Notes under the pieces: generated by a model | What the model saw: the letters and a program-made list of their open reading frames with translations, nothing else | What the model was told of the DNA's origin: nothing | The model's database searches: none | Translations under genes and position numbers: made by a program | DNA from: Ligula intestinalis | Lineage: Eukaryota > Platyhelminthes > Cestoda > Diphyllobothriidea > Diphyllobothriidae | Reading direction: 5' to 3' | Assembly: GCA_036362985.1 (NCBI GenBank) | Contig: JAYGXS010000003.1 | Span: 83,856,779 to 83,920,778 of the forward strand | Length of the DNA: 64,000 nt | In this document: piece by piece, positions 45,329-54,639 of the stretch | Position numbering within the stretch: position 1 is the stretch's first letter | Layout: the number at the start of each line of letters is the position of its first letter

Positions 45329-45566
45329 AATGAAAGTGTGGGGATTTATGTGGTAGGCCATTCAATCTAATCTAAAAGCTAGTCCGTGAAAACATACGCG
45401 TAAGCAAAGGGGTGAGGAGGGTCCAAATGATAGTAGGTCAAGGGGTTTAGGTCAGTGAGTATGAAACCCCTGCCCCACCCCCGCCCACCCCCCGTGGCGT
45501 ATTCACAGGCGCCTGTCACGGCGGGTGTCAATCGTGAGTCTGAAACAGCTGCCTGCCACCGACGAT
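45329..45566. repeat. Young repeat: Helitron 5' end, copy 1 (copy 2 at 63711-63950)
   Basis: About 240 bases nearly identical (a handful of differences) to 63711-63950, same orientation. It ends exactly at the predicted Helitron 5' terminus A|TC in both places. The least diverged repeat pair in the window. Confidence 0.85.
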
Positions 45567-45979
45567 ACAGGGGACAAACACGGGCACAATGACTCCAGCA
45601 CACCCTGTGTAATCGACGAACAGACAGGCGCGCAAAAGGCGGCGGCGCGCGTGACTAATATTCGGACAGGAGCGCATGCCCTGCTTGCGCGCGTGTGTGT
45701 GTGCCCACACTCCGTGATCGACTTAAAAACAGATGCTATTCACCAATGATAATGGATGTCTACACAGATGGAGGGAAGACTTTTAGTAAGTTTACAGATG
45801 GCTTCATTGGTCAGAATGGTTGAATTCGTACTGGAGTACATAGTTAGAGACAAAAGCGACACCGAAAAACTGTATAGATTCCTTGTTTAGCCATTCAATA
45901 GAAAAAGTCGCCCAGGCCCAGTACCTTATGGGATTTGCAGATTATGAGGGATTAGAAAGATAGGGTAAAAGAGCAGATT

Positions 45980-46460
45980 TAGGAGCCTGCATATCGATAA
46001 AACCAACAGCACGCTGAAGTTTTGTCTTGCAGCTCAAGAAGACGTAAGCACTGAGGAAGGATGGTTTTTGCGGCCTCGTAAAGTTTGTTTGTTTGAGTTA
46101 TCTGCATTGGCTTCAGGGAGTTGACTTAGATATATGTAGTCCTAACAGTACTTTCAGGAAAATAGCCTTGGTGAATTGGACATTCTTGCCTATTGTATCA
46201 ACTTCGTAGTCATTGGTAGGGTAATCGTATCCCGTCTCCTGTGTTAAAACTGACTGGAAAAATTGTGAAAGGTAGTCAGCTTCCGCTCTGTCTTCAGTAA
46301 GGTATAGTGGCCGGATGAGAATTTCATCTGCAGGACCGATGACTGCCTCCGCATTGACAATTCATCCGTCCTTGCATGTAATGTAGGAATAATACGTTGT
46401 TTTCTTCTCAATCCATGGCGTCATGCGTAATCTTAAAATAAAGTGGCTTGAAGTAAACAC
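45980..46460 (-). pseudogene. Unrecognised ORF family, copy 2
   Basis: The - strand reads AEAVIGPADEILIRPLYLTE, DRAEADYLSQFFQSVLTQ, ETGYDYPTNDYEVDT and NVQF..FLKVLLGLH, matching copy 3 at 46493-46860, followed by a stop. Tandem period about 405 bp. No known domain; predicted secondary structure would be largely helical. It could be duplicated exons of one gene or repeats inside a larger ORF. Confidence 0.55.
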
Positions 46461-46492
46461 CGAAGAAGGATTTTCAGCCCTGTAAAGTAATT

Positions 46493-46860
46493 TCAACGGT
46501 CTTTTTGAGTTGCTTGTATTGACTTAAGGGCTTTGACATATTCGTGTAGCCCTAACAGTACTTTAAGGTAATTAGTTTCAGCGAATTGAACATTCTTGGC
46601 TATTGTATCAACTTCGTAGTTATCGGTAGGGTAATCGTTTCCCGTTTCCTTTGTTAAAACCTCCTGAAAGCTAATCGCTCTGTCTTCAGTAAGGTCTAGT
46701 GGCCGGCCACATGCTGTCGTAATACTCTTTATTATGTGTTCATCCTCAGAACAGTCTGTAAGCGAAGGGCCCACACGAAATCTAGGTACCCGCGCTTGGC
46801 GGTAAACGCCGTCATCATCTAGTTCTGAAACTGCTTGGAAGTCAGAATTTAAACACTGTG
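46493..46860 (-). CDS. Unrecognised ORF family, copy 3 (longest open)
   Basis: 93-codon frame from Met at 46774 (open to about 46880): GPSLTDCSEDEHIIKSI, GRPLDLTEDRAISFQEVL, ETGNDYPTDNYEVDTIAKN, VQFAETNYLKVLLGLHEY. The shared block with copy 2 keeps the frame through many base changes, which argues for past coding. No start context, promoter or family identified; hypothetical. Confidence 0.45.
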
Positions 46861-47019
46861 ATTTTCAATTGACAACGATGAGCTTTATGTCTGAATCAAC
46901 TGGGTTTGTATTCAATACATTTCAGGTATGCGTCGCGTGCTTAACTCTTGTGCCGTCGTACGTTTTTCGAAAACTGACTTGTGGCTCAGTTTTTTTTTTA
47001 AGTAGACAGAAGAGTAGAA

Positions 47020-47869
47020 GTCTCTGGCTGCACGGACTGCAATCGGCAATTTTGCAGACAAAAGATCTAATATTCGTATGTGTACTGTCTCCAATTTGGT
47101 GTGCCACGTGTTATCTGCGCTAGACCAAGGCCGGGGCTTGATGAGGGTACGACAAGCGTTATTCGGGGTTGTGCTTGCCAAACATGGGGGACATGCTGGT
47201 ACGCGCAGGGGCGGCTTCGGCCGCGCCAGCCACCTGCGCCCGATCCCGTCTCCGGTCTGTTTGACAATCTTGCTCCCGAGCACAGGTGGGTGAGGGAAGA
47301 GAAAGTGCGGTAGATACTGCACTATCGCGTAAAATTAATTCACCTGCAAGTCGCCGTCCCTGCGCCACCCTGTGCTTTGGCATACAGTGGACATCCTTGA
47401 AATCGGCCGTCAGACTGTCTTGTGTCACATATAAATACAACTTTAGATCCCCACCCCTATGTCCGCTAATGCGTCGTTTTTGTTTGCGTTTTGTTGTTTA
47501 TTTTGCATTTTGGTTATCCTAACCGGCTTTTTCACGAGCGCCTAGTCTGCGCCAAAAAATTTTTTCTCGTTCTTTTCGCCTTACACAATGATAGTTTTGT
47601 GTCTGCTATCACTTGCTCTTTCGATGGCTGCCAGCGCTCAGCCTAGGTGTATTGCCTAATTAAATTTTCAGTGAAAAGTAATAATTTGTGTTGTTATCTG
47701 AAATTTAACATCCTAAATCACGTATAAAGTCCATTGTAACGTTTTCGCACTTTACATCGTTTAAGCGTTACGGACAATGTAGATGGGTTGTCCATTCCGG
47801 TCTTCCTTGTCGTTGTCATCCAGCCAGAAGAATCCAAAATTGGAATCAAGCATCAGTTGTTAATTGACC
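47020..47869. promoter_or_regulatory. Gene B 5' flank conserved with gene A (candidate promoter/5' UTR)
   Basis: Inverted match to 20290-20940: GCACGGACTG.AATCGGCAATTTTGCAGACAA, AATTTGGTGTGCC, AAGCGTTATTCGGGTTG-like. 47690-47830 (ATCCTAAATCACGTATAAAG, ATCCAGCCAGAAGAATCC) matches 20120-20280 in reverse. No TATA box or initiator is convincing. Confidence 0.4.
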
Positions 47870-47929
47870 ATGGTTATGACACTACGCCCAGATGGATGGG
47901 GAGGAGACAGTGTGGTATATGCAGCGCAA
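47870..47929 (+). CDS. Gene B possible first exon
   Basis: 60 nt from ATG (context TTGACCATGG, in-frame TAA three codons upstream) to a GCGCAA|GTATAC donor; 20 codons, phase 0, compatible with the next exon. The gene A equivalent is 32 nt shorter and out of frame, so coding status is doubtful. Confidence 0.35.
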
Positions 47930-50900
47930 GTATACCCTCACTATAATCTTATTCGCCCCAACTCCCCACGCCGGCCTCCAGCCTACTTTAAACTCCGCGG
48001 TGGGAATGGTTGGAATCGACGTTTTAACTGTTATACACTCTGTTGGAGGTGGAATTGTGGTGAAGTATCCTTATAATATACGAAGTCTCCTTCGGGATCG
48101 TTCCAGAATGTTCGTTTAACATCACCATGGCGTGAGTATTGCTTTAAGAGTACCAGGTTGGCAGACTGTTTTTCTCAAATGTTTTGAGCCAATCGGTAAT
48201 CCGTTTAATCTCGGTGCTTTGTAATACTGAAAATACTTCATTAAGGGTGTGCCAATCTTCTACGTAAGCCCCCTGTTATTATTACCTTCAATTATGTTTC
48301 CTTTTTAATTACAGGAAGAAAGGGGTTCAAACAGAGTGATGATGCTTGAGCATAACAAGGTAATTCTAACATGCTACGCTACGTATTATTGCATTTGAGC
48401 TTCGGAATCAGTGTCCGCAAATCGTTTTGTAAGATTTAAATAACCGTACATTAAATTGGTGTAAGTCACAGCCTCGACGTCGGCGACTATATACCCAGCA
48501 AGACGCAAACGGATCCAGTGGAAGTGACGGTGCAAGCAGTGGGGATGAATGGCAGCCCTCACCAGTGTCTTCACCTTCACCAGCTGAGGTGAACCATGGA
48601 ACTCTGACACCCACAGTCCTCTCAAGTGTTCCAACGGGGGATTTGAACACGGCGATATGCTTATCTAATCGCCTCGAGGCCCCTGATCCGACAAGTCCTC
48701 TGGAAGCATACACTTCTGGTGCGTCCTTGTTTAGTCATTCCTTATCCACACAGGCATGCACTACTTCAAGGTAGAGGAACCCACTGGCGAGGGACCTGCC
48801 AACCATTCAGAAGGTGATCAAAGTTTGTGTGAGTAATGCTTTCTTCCTTTAATATTCCCCTGATCCGAGTCCCATGGTATAATTGTCGTCTTTTCTTGGG
48901 TAACTCTCCGAAAAGGTCTTCATTGAGGCACGTTTCCTCGAAGTCTTGCGGGAATAAATAACGGGTCAGGATTGTTATGCTCAATGGGCTAGGAGCGTAC
49001 AATTTTATCCAGGGTTTAAGTGTTTACAATGAAGAGTACTTTTAATTCCACTTTGATAAAAAATTGTAGAATTACGCGTGATTCATCTAATCAAATACGA
49101 TCGCGAAGAATCAAATAGTCTTTTGACGGACCGTTTTCTTTTGTTCGTGGTACACGCGTGATCATGTCCGATCCAGCCGGCCTTGGTGCTATCAGCATAG
49201 GCCTAGGACTCATCTTTAAATCTGAGTCCGTGGGTTTTTGGGTGCAAGATGATTGTTCGTCTGTCGGTAGATTGGAGATTTTAAAAACTTTTTTTCAGAC
49301 TGGATTTCCATTGTCCTTTTCAAGTAACAGGGGTCGTGAGTATGCCTGGAAGCTTTAAACGCCCCGAGAAAACAGCGAGATAGACACCGGTTAATATGTC
49401 CCGTGCTTTTTTTATTTTTCTCCTTTGTTTGTCTTTTCGGATCCACTTTTGCGTTTGGTAGTTGTGTGGGTGGGGTTGGACCGCACACTTCTGCGTCCAC
49501 ACCAAGGGAACGTATCCATCTGAAGATGTGTCAACTATCATTTTTGACTGTGTAAACGTCGGCAGACTTTAACCTTGCCTTGTGTTATCCGCCACCTGTA
49601 GATGCGCGGGGCAAACCGTCCCGAATAACTGGGCAATATTATTTCAAAGTGCGGGATTTGGCCTCTCTCCCAAGTAGTTTCCCTGACAGCACCATAGCGC
49701 CACATGGAATCCTGTGACAGGAGACTTCCAGAAGAAAGTCTGCTTCGTAGTTGGCGCTTTCTTCGCAATGACCAAAACGTCGTACTGTGGTTGGAGCGTT
49801 ACCTTGCTGTTTCAACCGATAGAAGTGTTTAGAAATCCGAGTTTCAGCGACGTCAAATATTGGGTAGGAGTACCTCGTGGGGCGCGCCCTTCGGGCTAAC
49901 GGGCTCCTGATTTTAGGGGAGAGGACGGGTGGGGCATGGTAAGGAACAAATTAGTCCGAATAATCCTGTTCAATAAAAAAAGTTATTAGGGCAAGTTGGG
50001 GCGCGTAATCAAGCCTCGGGCGGGGACACTATTACGCTTTCATATCATCGCTTATCCCCCACCGGACCAACGGCGACTGCGTGTGTGTCCGGGGAGTGAG
50101 CCCTGACCCCGGGCGAGGTCATTAAGGTACATTTTATAGCAGCACCACTTAACTCAACTAGAATAAAGGCGAACGAATGAACAAGGTTGAAGATTGTAGA
50201 AATTTACACTAATTAAAATTTGTAATTAAGTGATTATTTTCATGGTTAATTTGAAAAGCCATTTTTGCTCAGCATACTGGCTTAATCAGTTATTGCATGG
50301 CGTTGGCTTCGAGGACGCCTCTGCAGTACAATGACATCATTCAATGCTTCTGGACCGACGGCTGGCGTGCAGAAAAATGGAAAATTGCGGGTAATTCGAC
50401 CTACTTAAATTTGTAAGACGATGGTTTTAATAAATAAGGTCCTTCTGCGTCCCCAGTAGGTACCCTCACCAAATATTGTTGTCTGTAATAACGGTCTTCT
50501 CCCGGGTACTACTGCTCTTCTGTCGCAACAACCTGGCTGGCTGGGACTCAACAACAAGTTTTTAAAGTAATAAAATCTTGGTAGAGGCAATTCTTCGGTT
50601 CTTCAATTGGGTCAACTGAATTATTCAAATCTGCCTAAGCCTCTTATTGATTCTTCAGCTCCTGACGTTTCCCACATCAAGCACTTTTCTATTTCTCGTA
50701 CACAGTGCATCGAATTTNNNNNNNNNNAAGGATATATGCAATCAAAGCTTCTTTTCTTCTGTTATTTCAGCTTTGCGACCCTATTCTTGCGAGATTTGCA
50801 GCAAAAAGTACATGTTAAAGGCTCACTTGAAGGCACATATCTATAATGGCCACACAAGTACGTATCTTTTTCGCTCTGTTGCCTTCAACTGCTATTTAAT

Positions 50901-53100
50901 ATACGAGAGGCTAGAATTCATTGCGCTGCGCACGCCCATTTTGTGTTGTAGGCCTTTTTGTGGTTAGGTTTTCCAGTAAAATGATTCACCCGCTTCTCTG
51001 CATTGGGAAGTGAGATCTCCTGGGCCTGTAGGTAGCAACAGTTCTCATATGAAATAAGTCATCACGGAAGGCGCACCAAATGCGCCGAATGTGTATCCTT
51101 TAAATGCAGGCCGTCCCAATTGCTGTTATTACTGCATCACAAAGAATATGATGCAGCATATGCAGTCGCCGCTGGAAGCTGACCTGAGGACTTCTTCTAG
51201 TGGATTCGATGTAAACTCTCCGAGGAGGATGTGATTTAAACCCCAGTACAAGGGGCGTCGAAAGACCTGAAATATTTATTTGCGTCCGCAAAGACTGTCT
51301 CCCGTCGAGAAACCATCGCAATCAGGTTGATAGGGAATTCCGTGACACTGCGAACGTTCGCTAAAAACCTTGATCTTTTGTACGAAATACTCAGTAAGCT
51401 TGTATTGGCCATCTCGCTTGAGGAAGTTCCCATTTATCTGTACGTTATCTTGACATCTACCAGGTCGTCGGTGATGTAAGAGAGAAGGTGGTAAATTGGC
51501 TCGTAAGTGACTTGTGCTGCGCTCACGCCGCGCGCAGGTGTCTTTGCCAGGCGCGGTCGTACTGACGAGGCATACGCCTGGCGGAGGCTTTGCACGACGT
51601 GAACTACTGCTCGCTTTCTAGTCAGCTGAAGCGTAAACCCAGCCTCTAGTACATTAAAGTCTCCTACTCTGTTGTTTTTTGTTTCAGATCTGCGGAACTT
51701 CCCGTGTGAGGTTTGTGGTTACTCTTTCAAAATGAATGGGCACCTGAAGAGGCACATCAACACTGTGCACAAAAGTACGCTTCCTTTTACTCGTTTCTTT
51801 GAGTTTTCTGCTCGTCTTTCTGCCTCTTCGGTGTATGCCAATATATTTCCTGTAATACGCAATTAACTGATGAATGGAAGAGGGCAGAGAAAGAGAACGA
51901 GTTAGGATTGGCCCTCAGAAATTACACCTCCTGGCAAATTAGCGCATTTCCCTTTGTCTGGTAGATGTTGTGAGAAACAGGACATGTGTGGCACGCGTAG
52001 ACAGTATGCTGACTGTCTCGTCCGATTGTCTGGACCTTATCTTGCCGTTTAGCGGGTTTTATGATTCTCTTGCTCGCCCGCCGACGGACTGGTTGTCTAT
52101 TTAGTGGTCAGATTCGATTTAGTGTATGTGGGCATGGTTAGGTTCAGGGCTAGGAGGGTGACGTCCAGATATAGAGCACAGAATTTTTCAGTTTATTTGG
52201 TGAGGATGATAGGCAACGCCTTTGAAAACCCTATTTAGTACGTGTAAAAGCACCTATAAAAATTTACCACTACTAACATAGTATTGGCAAACAGTGAGTA
52301 GCAATCATCGGACCTCGACCTGCTTATTTTAAGTGTTTTGTAGGGGTCTGAGCCGTGGTTATGCCTAGATCACTACAATCATCAGGTCGAAGCCCCCTGG
52401 TAGAAGGTAAAAGGCAAGCGTCACCAGAAGGAGTGGTTTATTGTATAGAGAACTCCTATTTGCAGTCTCATGTGGCAGGCAGGCCGGCAAGTAGCCCTTG
52501 TTGGATCCGGAACCCCCTGTTGTGTGGCCGCGGCTTCCCGTGTTCGAGTGGTGCTTAAGAAAGCGCGACTAGCTGTGCGCGCGTGTACGTGTGTGTGCAT
52601 GCATGCAAGTGTGGAACTGAATAGGTTGAGGTCAACCGTCCGGTTTGCAGGAACGCCGAAGGACCGGGGACGCTGGCGTGGCTGTTATCTGCTAGACAGA
52701 AGCAGCTGCGAGGTCAAGCCTCGGGGGGCGGGGCGCCAGTGGAACAGTTGCTTGTGACGACACGACTATGGGGCAGCGAGCCCTGGAGAGCGAAGGGGGG
52801 GGGAGAATTATGGCACTCCACCACAGCTCCCCGCCAGACACAGAACGAAGTGAATGTGTCGAAAGTGAGCAAACGATGAAAAGAAGGAGACAGACAATGT
52901 GGCTGTCCGCCACACTTTCTTGTTAACTAGCAATTATATGTTCTTTTTTGTTTGTTTCAGATCTGCGGAACATCCCGTGTGATGTTTGTGGCCATTCTTT
53001 TATAGAGAGGAGACACCTGAAAAAGCACATCGATGGCGTGCACAAAAATGAATTCATTGAGCTGTCCTGTCGTTTGTGGGTGACGGCAATGAAGCATTAG
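47870..53100 (+). CDS. Gene B: C2H2 zinc-finger gene with three fingers, paralogue of gene A
   Basis: Gene-level + strand model: (47870-47929), 48315-48359, 48472-48718, 48754-48828, 50771-50857, 51688-51774, 52961-53100. Phases agree at every junction and joins give Ser, Asn and Asn codons between fingers. The product would be about 230 residues: a Ser/Pro-rich N-terminal part, an acidic linker and three C2H2 fingers, ending in a short novel tail because the donor of the third finger exon is gone. By family a nuclear DNA-binding protein; function otherwise unknown. The relation to gene A is shown by equal exon lengths, the same 35-nt intron and shared intron sequence. A dead A-type finger lies downstream (54553). 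Confidence 0.68.
48315..48359 (+). CDS. Gene B 45-nt exon
   Basis: Acceptor TTAATTACAG, donor AAG|GTAATT, 15 open codons (EERGSNRVMM...). Same length and splice sites as 19656-19700 but low residue identity. Confidence 0.5.
48472..48718 (+). CDS. Gene B 247-nt Ser/Pro-rich exon
   Basis: Acceptor AAGTCACAG, donor CTG|GTGCGT, phase 0-1, 82 open codons: PRRRRLYTQQD, EWQPSPVSSPSPAEVNH, TPTVLSSVPTGDLN, DPTSPLEAYTSG. Matches 19300-19546 codon for codon; the Ser/Pro/Thr core is the best conserved part. Confidence 0.74.
48754..48828 (+). CDS. Gene B 75-nt acidic exon
   Basis: Acceptor TATCCACACAG, donor GTGAGT, phase 1-1: MHYFKVEEPTGEGPANHSEG. It follows a 35-nt intron (48719-48753), as in gene A. 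Confidence 0.72.
49000..50770. other. Gene B intron, no gene recognised
   Basis: Between the acidic exon and the first finger. 49158-49187 resembles the RTE 3' end (GATCATG.C.GATC.AGCCGGCCT). GC-rich sequence at 49990-50120 has no recognised identity. Ns at 50718-50727. Confidence 0.4.
50771..50857 (+). CDS. Gene B finger exon 1 (C2H2)
   Basis: 87 nt, acceptor TTATTTCAG, donor GTACGT, phase 1-1. The finger is LRPYSC-EI-C with SKKYMLKAHLKA then H-IYNG-H; Tyr replaces the usual Phe. Closest relatives: 8844-8930 and 15216-15299 of gene A, including intron sequence. Confidence 0.82.
51688..51774 (+). CDS. Gene B finger exon 2 (C2H2)
   Basis: 87 nt, acceptor TTGTTTCAG, donor GTACGC, phase 1-1. 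The finger is LRNFPC-EV-C with GYSFKMNGHLKR then H-INTV-H. Partner of 6300-6386. Confidence 0.84.
51900..52350. other. Gene B intron, no gene recognised
   Basis: Contains the CAGGGCTAGGAGG-type dispersed similarity to 30590-30640; otherwise nothing. Confidence 0.35.
52360..52800 (-). repeat. LTR-like repeat, copy 1 (candidate solo LTR)
   Basis: On the - strand a GC-rich stretch ends in CAATAAACCACTCCTTCTGG and then GATTGTAGTG. The repeat at 61430-61840 has the same arrangement (CAATAAACTATTCCTTCTAC, then GATTGTAGGTG). A polyadenylation signal about 80 bases from one end is typical of an LTR R region. No TG...CA borders or target duplication could be fixed. Confidence 0.35.
52961..53100 (+). 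CDS. Gene B finger exon 3, terminal (C2H2 plus new tail)
   Basis: Acceptor TTGTTTCAG; the finger is LRNIPC-DV-C with GHSFIERRHLKK then H-IDGV-H. At position 87, where all other exons have GT, the sequence is AT. Translation runs on for NEFIELSCRLWVTAMKH to a TAG at 53098. So this is read as the last exon. Confidence 0.72.
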
Positions 53101-53649
53101 GTAGTTGAACTTCTGTTTCGAGGGCTGTCGTCGGCGTAGGGTTGAAGGTAGAAGAGACTGTTAGAGTATTGATCAGCGTTGAGATAGGTGTCGTTGCAGG
53201 CATGGTGTGGCACGTGCGAAGGTGACTGATGAAGGCGATCCTAGTGTGGTTTTACAACACTGCACAGAGGTACGCTCGTCTTCGTTTCCTTCTGTGATAA
53301 GGGAATAGGAATGCCTCTTGGATTGGGTAGAAGTCCGCATTCTTGTGTCCGAACGATTTATGCAGTTAAATTTGCATGCTTCAGAAATTTGAAGGATCCC
53401 CATATGTTGGTTTGCACCTCTTAATAAACATAAATGTGTCGTGTAGATTTTGTAGCTAATAAATATGGTCAAGTAGCGAAACAGTTACAGGAAACGTTCT
53501 GTAAACTAGTAAGTCTAAAGTTAGCCCAAAAAGAAAAAAATGGCATTAATTTACGACACAAAGGCAGAACTTGAGCGGTTTCAGGTGGGTGGAAGTGGAG
53601 ACTGCGGTAAATCCAGCGCAAAGTCTACATTCACATAAAACTAATTAAG
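53101..53649. other. Region 3' of gene B, no gene recognised
   Basis: 53340-53400 (ATTTATGCAGTTAAATTTGCAT) repeats at 54283-54310 and, in reverse, at 5355-5390, again tying this region to the gene A 3' end. No coding sequence. Confidence 0.45.
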
Positions 53650-54210
53650 CGCAAGTCACCGTCCTTGGGTTCACCTGTCTGTAGCCTATGATGGACATTG
53701 TTATAACGACGCATCGCGGCGTCGCTGGTGTTATAACGATGACAAATGACGAGTGTGCCCGTCGAATTACGCCCTGTTGAAATCCCCAAGAAGGAACACA
53801 ATAAGAAAGGCACAATTCTGGAATCCACCCAGAGGAGAGTTCATTCTGTACAAAACCCGGAGTTGCCGTCTCGGGTGGCTGTTGCCGCTGGGTGATCTCC
53901 AGTGCGCTCTTTGTCCCACCTCGAAGGCAAACCCCGGCATTGGCAGCGGACTCGCCTGTCCTCGCTATCTGATGTGTGATGGAATTCTCCCTGTGACAGG
54001 CGTGACAGTGTCTTATAAGAGGGTCAAGTGAGCGTTCGCCTATAGCCTGATTGGCGCATTGGGACAATTGCGACCAGTGGCGCGCGCGTGCATCCGTGTC
54101 CTCTCCAGAGATTAAGGTCATCTCGCGTGGACAGTCCTCGTCTTTATGCATTGAGAGCTGACAAACAAAGGCACTTGAGTAGACTCTACGCCTCAGGAAA
54201 GCCTCCAAAT
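53650..54210. repeat. Dispersed block shared in reverse with 7830-8310
   Basis: On the - strand it is open for 187 codons (54208-53645) and includes CLRGGTKSALEITQRQQPPE and GWIPELCLSYCVPSWGFQ. The partner is interrupted, and I know no such protein, so a chance open frame in a conserved repeat is as likely as a gene. Confidence 0.65.
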
Positions 54211-54552
54211 GTTGCTAGCACTTGATCCGGCTAATATCCTAGCAGACATAATCGAAATTGATGTTCGAATTGTCGTGTCCGAATTATTTATGCAGTTAAA
54301 TTTGCATTTTTCAGGTCTTTTAACAACTCATACAGTATGGGTTAGCTCCTTTAAACGAGCATGCGTGTTTGGTGTAGAATGGGCATGTAAAATTTAGAGT
54401 TAAGTGGCAAAAGAGCCGTATCCTCGCGTTTCTGCATTGTGTTCCCAGCGCTGGAGGAGGGTTACCGATCTGGCTAAGAGACATAATTATCCCCTCTGAG
54501 GTTGTTGAAGCCCATTATTTTAACTTTTTAATCTCTATCATTTCGGTTTTAG

Positions 54553-54639
54553 AACTGTGAAAGTTTTTGTGTGGAATTTGTGGTCTAACCTTGGCGGAGG
54601 ATAGGTGCCTAAAGAAGCATGCAGAGCGATTATATCCAG
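54553..54639 (+). pseudogene. Dead C2H2 finger exon downstream of gene B
   Basis: 87 nt with acceptor GTTTTAG and donor GTAGCC intact, but the arginine codon after the first leucine is TGA and the last histidine has become tyrosine (L-Y-P end). Counterpart of 5005-5091. Its death fits gene B now ending at 53100. Confidence 0.78.

Larger units (their letters stand above)
43300..45565 (-). mobile_element. Helitron, internally deleted, with candidate termini
   Basis: Rolling-circle transposon read on the - strand. A 5' leader begins A|TCGTCGG at 45566/45565. A basic repeat-containing segment (45104-44847), a Helitron N-terminal segment (44557-44195) and part of the Rep domain (44082-43400) follow. 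The 3' end is a perfect 8-bp hairpin GGAAGCCC/GGGCTTCC (43307-43332) followed by CTAG|T at 43303-43300, which fits the family's CTRR|T rule, although the hairpin sits only 3 bases from CTAG instead of the usual ~10. The helicase domain is absent, so it is non-autonomous. Confidence 0.75.

Noticed and set aside
49158..49187. RTE 3' end fragment in the gene B intron (GATCATG..CGATC.AGCCGGCC).
   Set aside because: About 25 matching bases; too short to separate from chance, so not listed as an element.
53645..54208. 187-codon open frame as a protein-coding gene.
   Set aside because: The duplicated partner is full of stops and no family is recognised; kept as a repeat and listed as a lead only.
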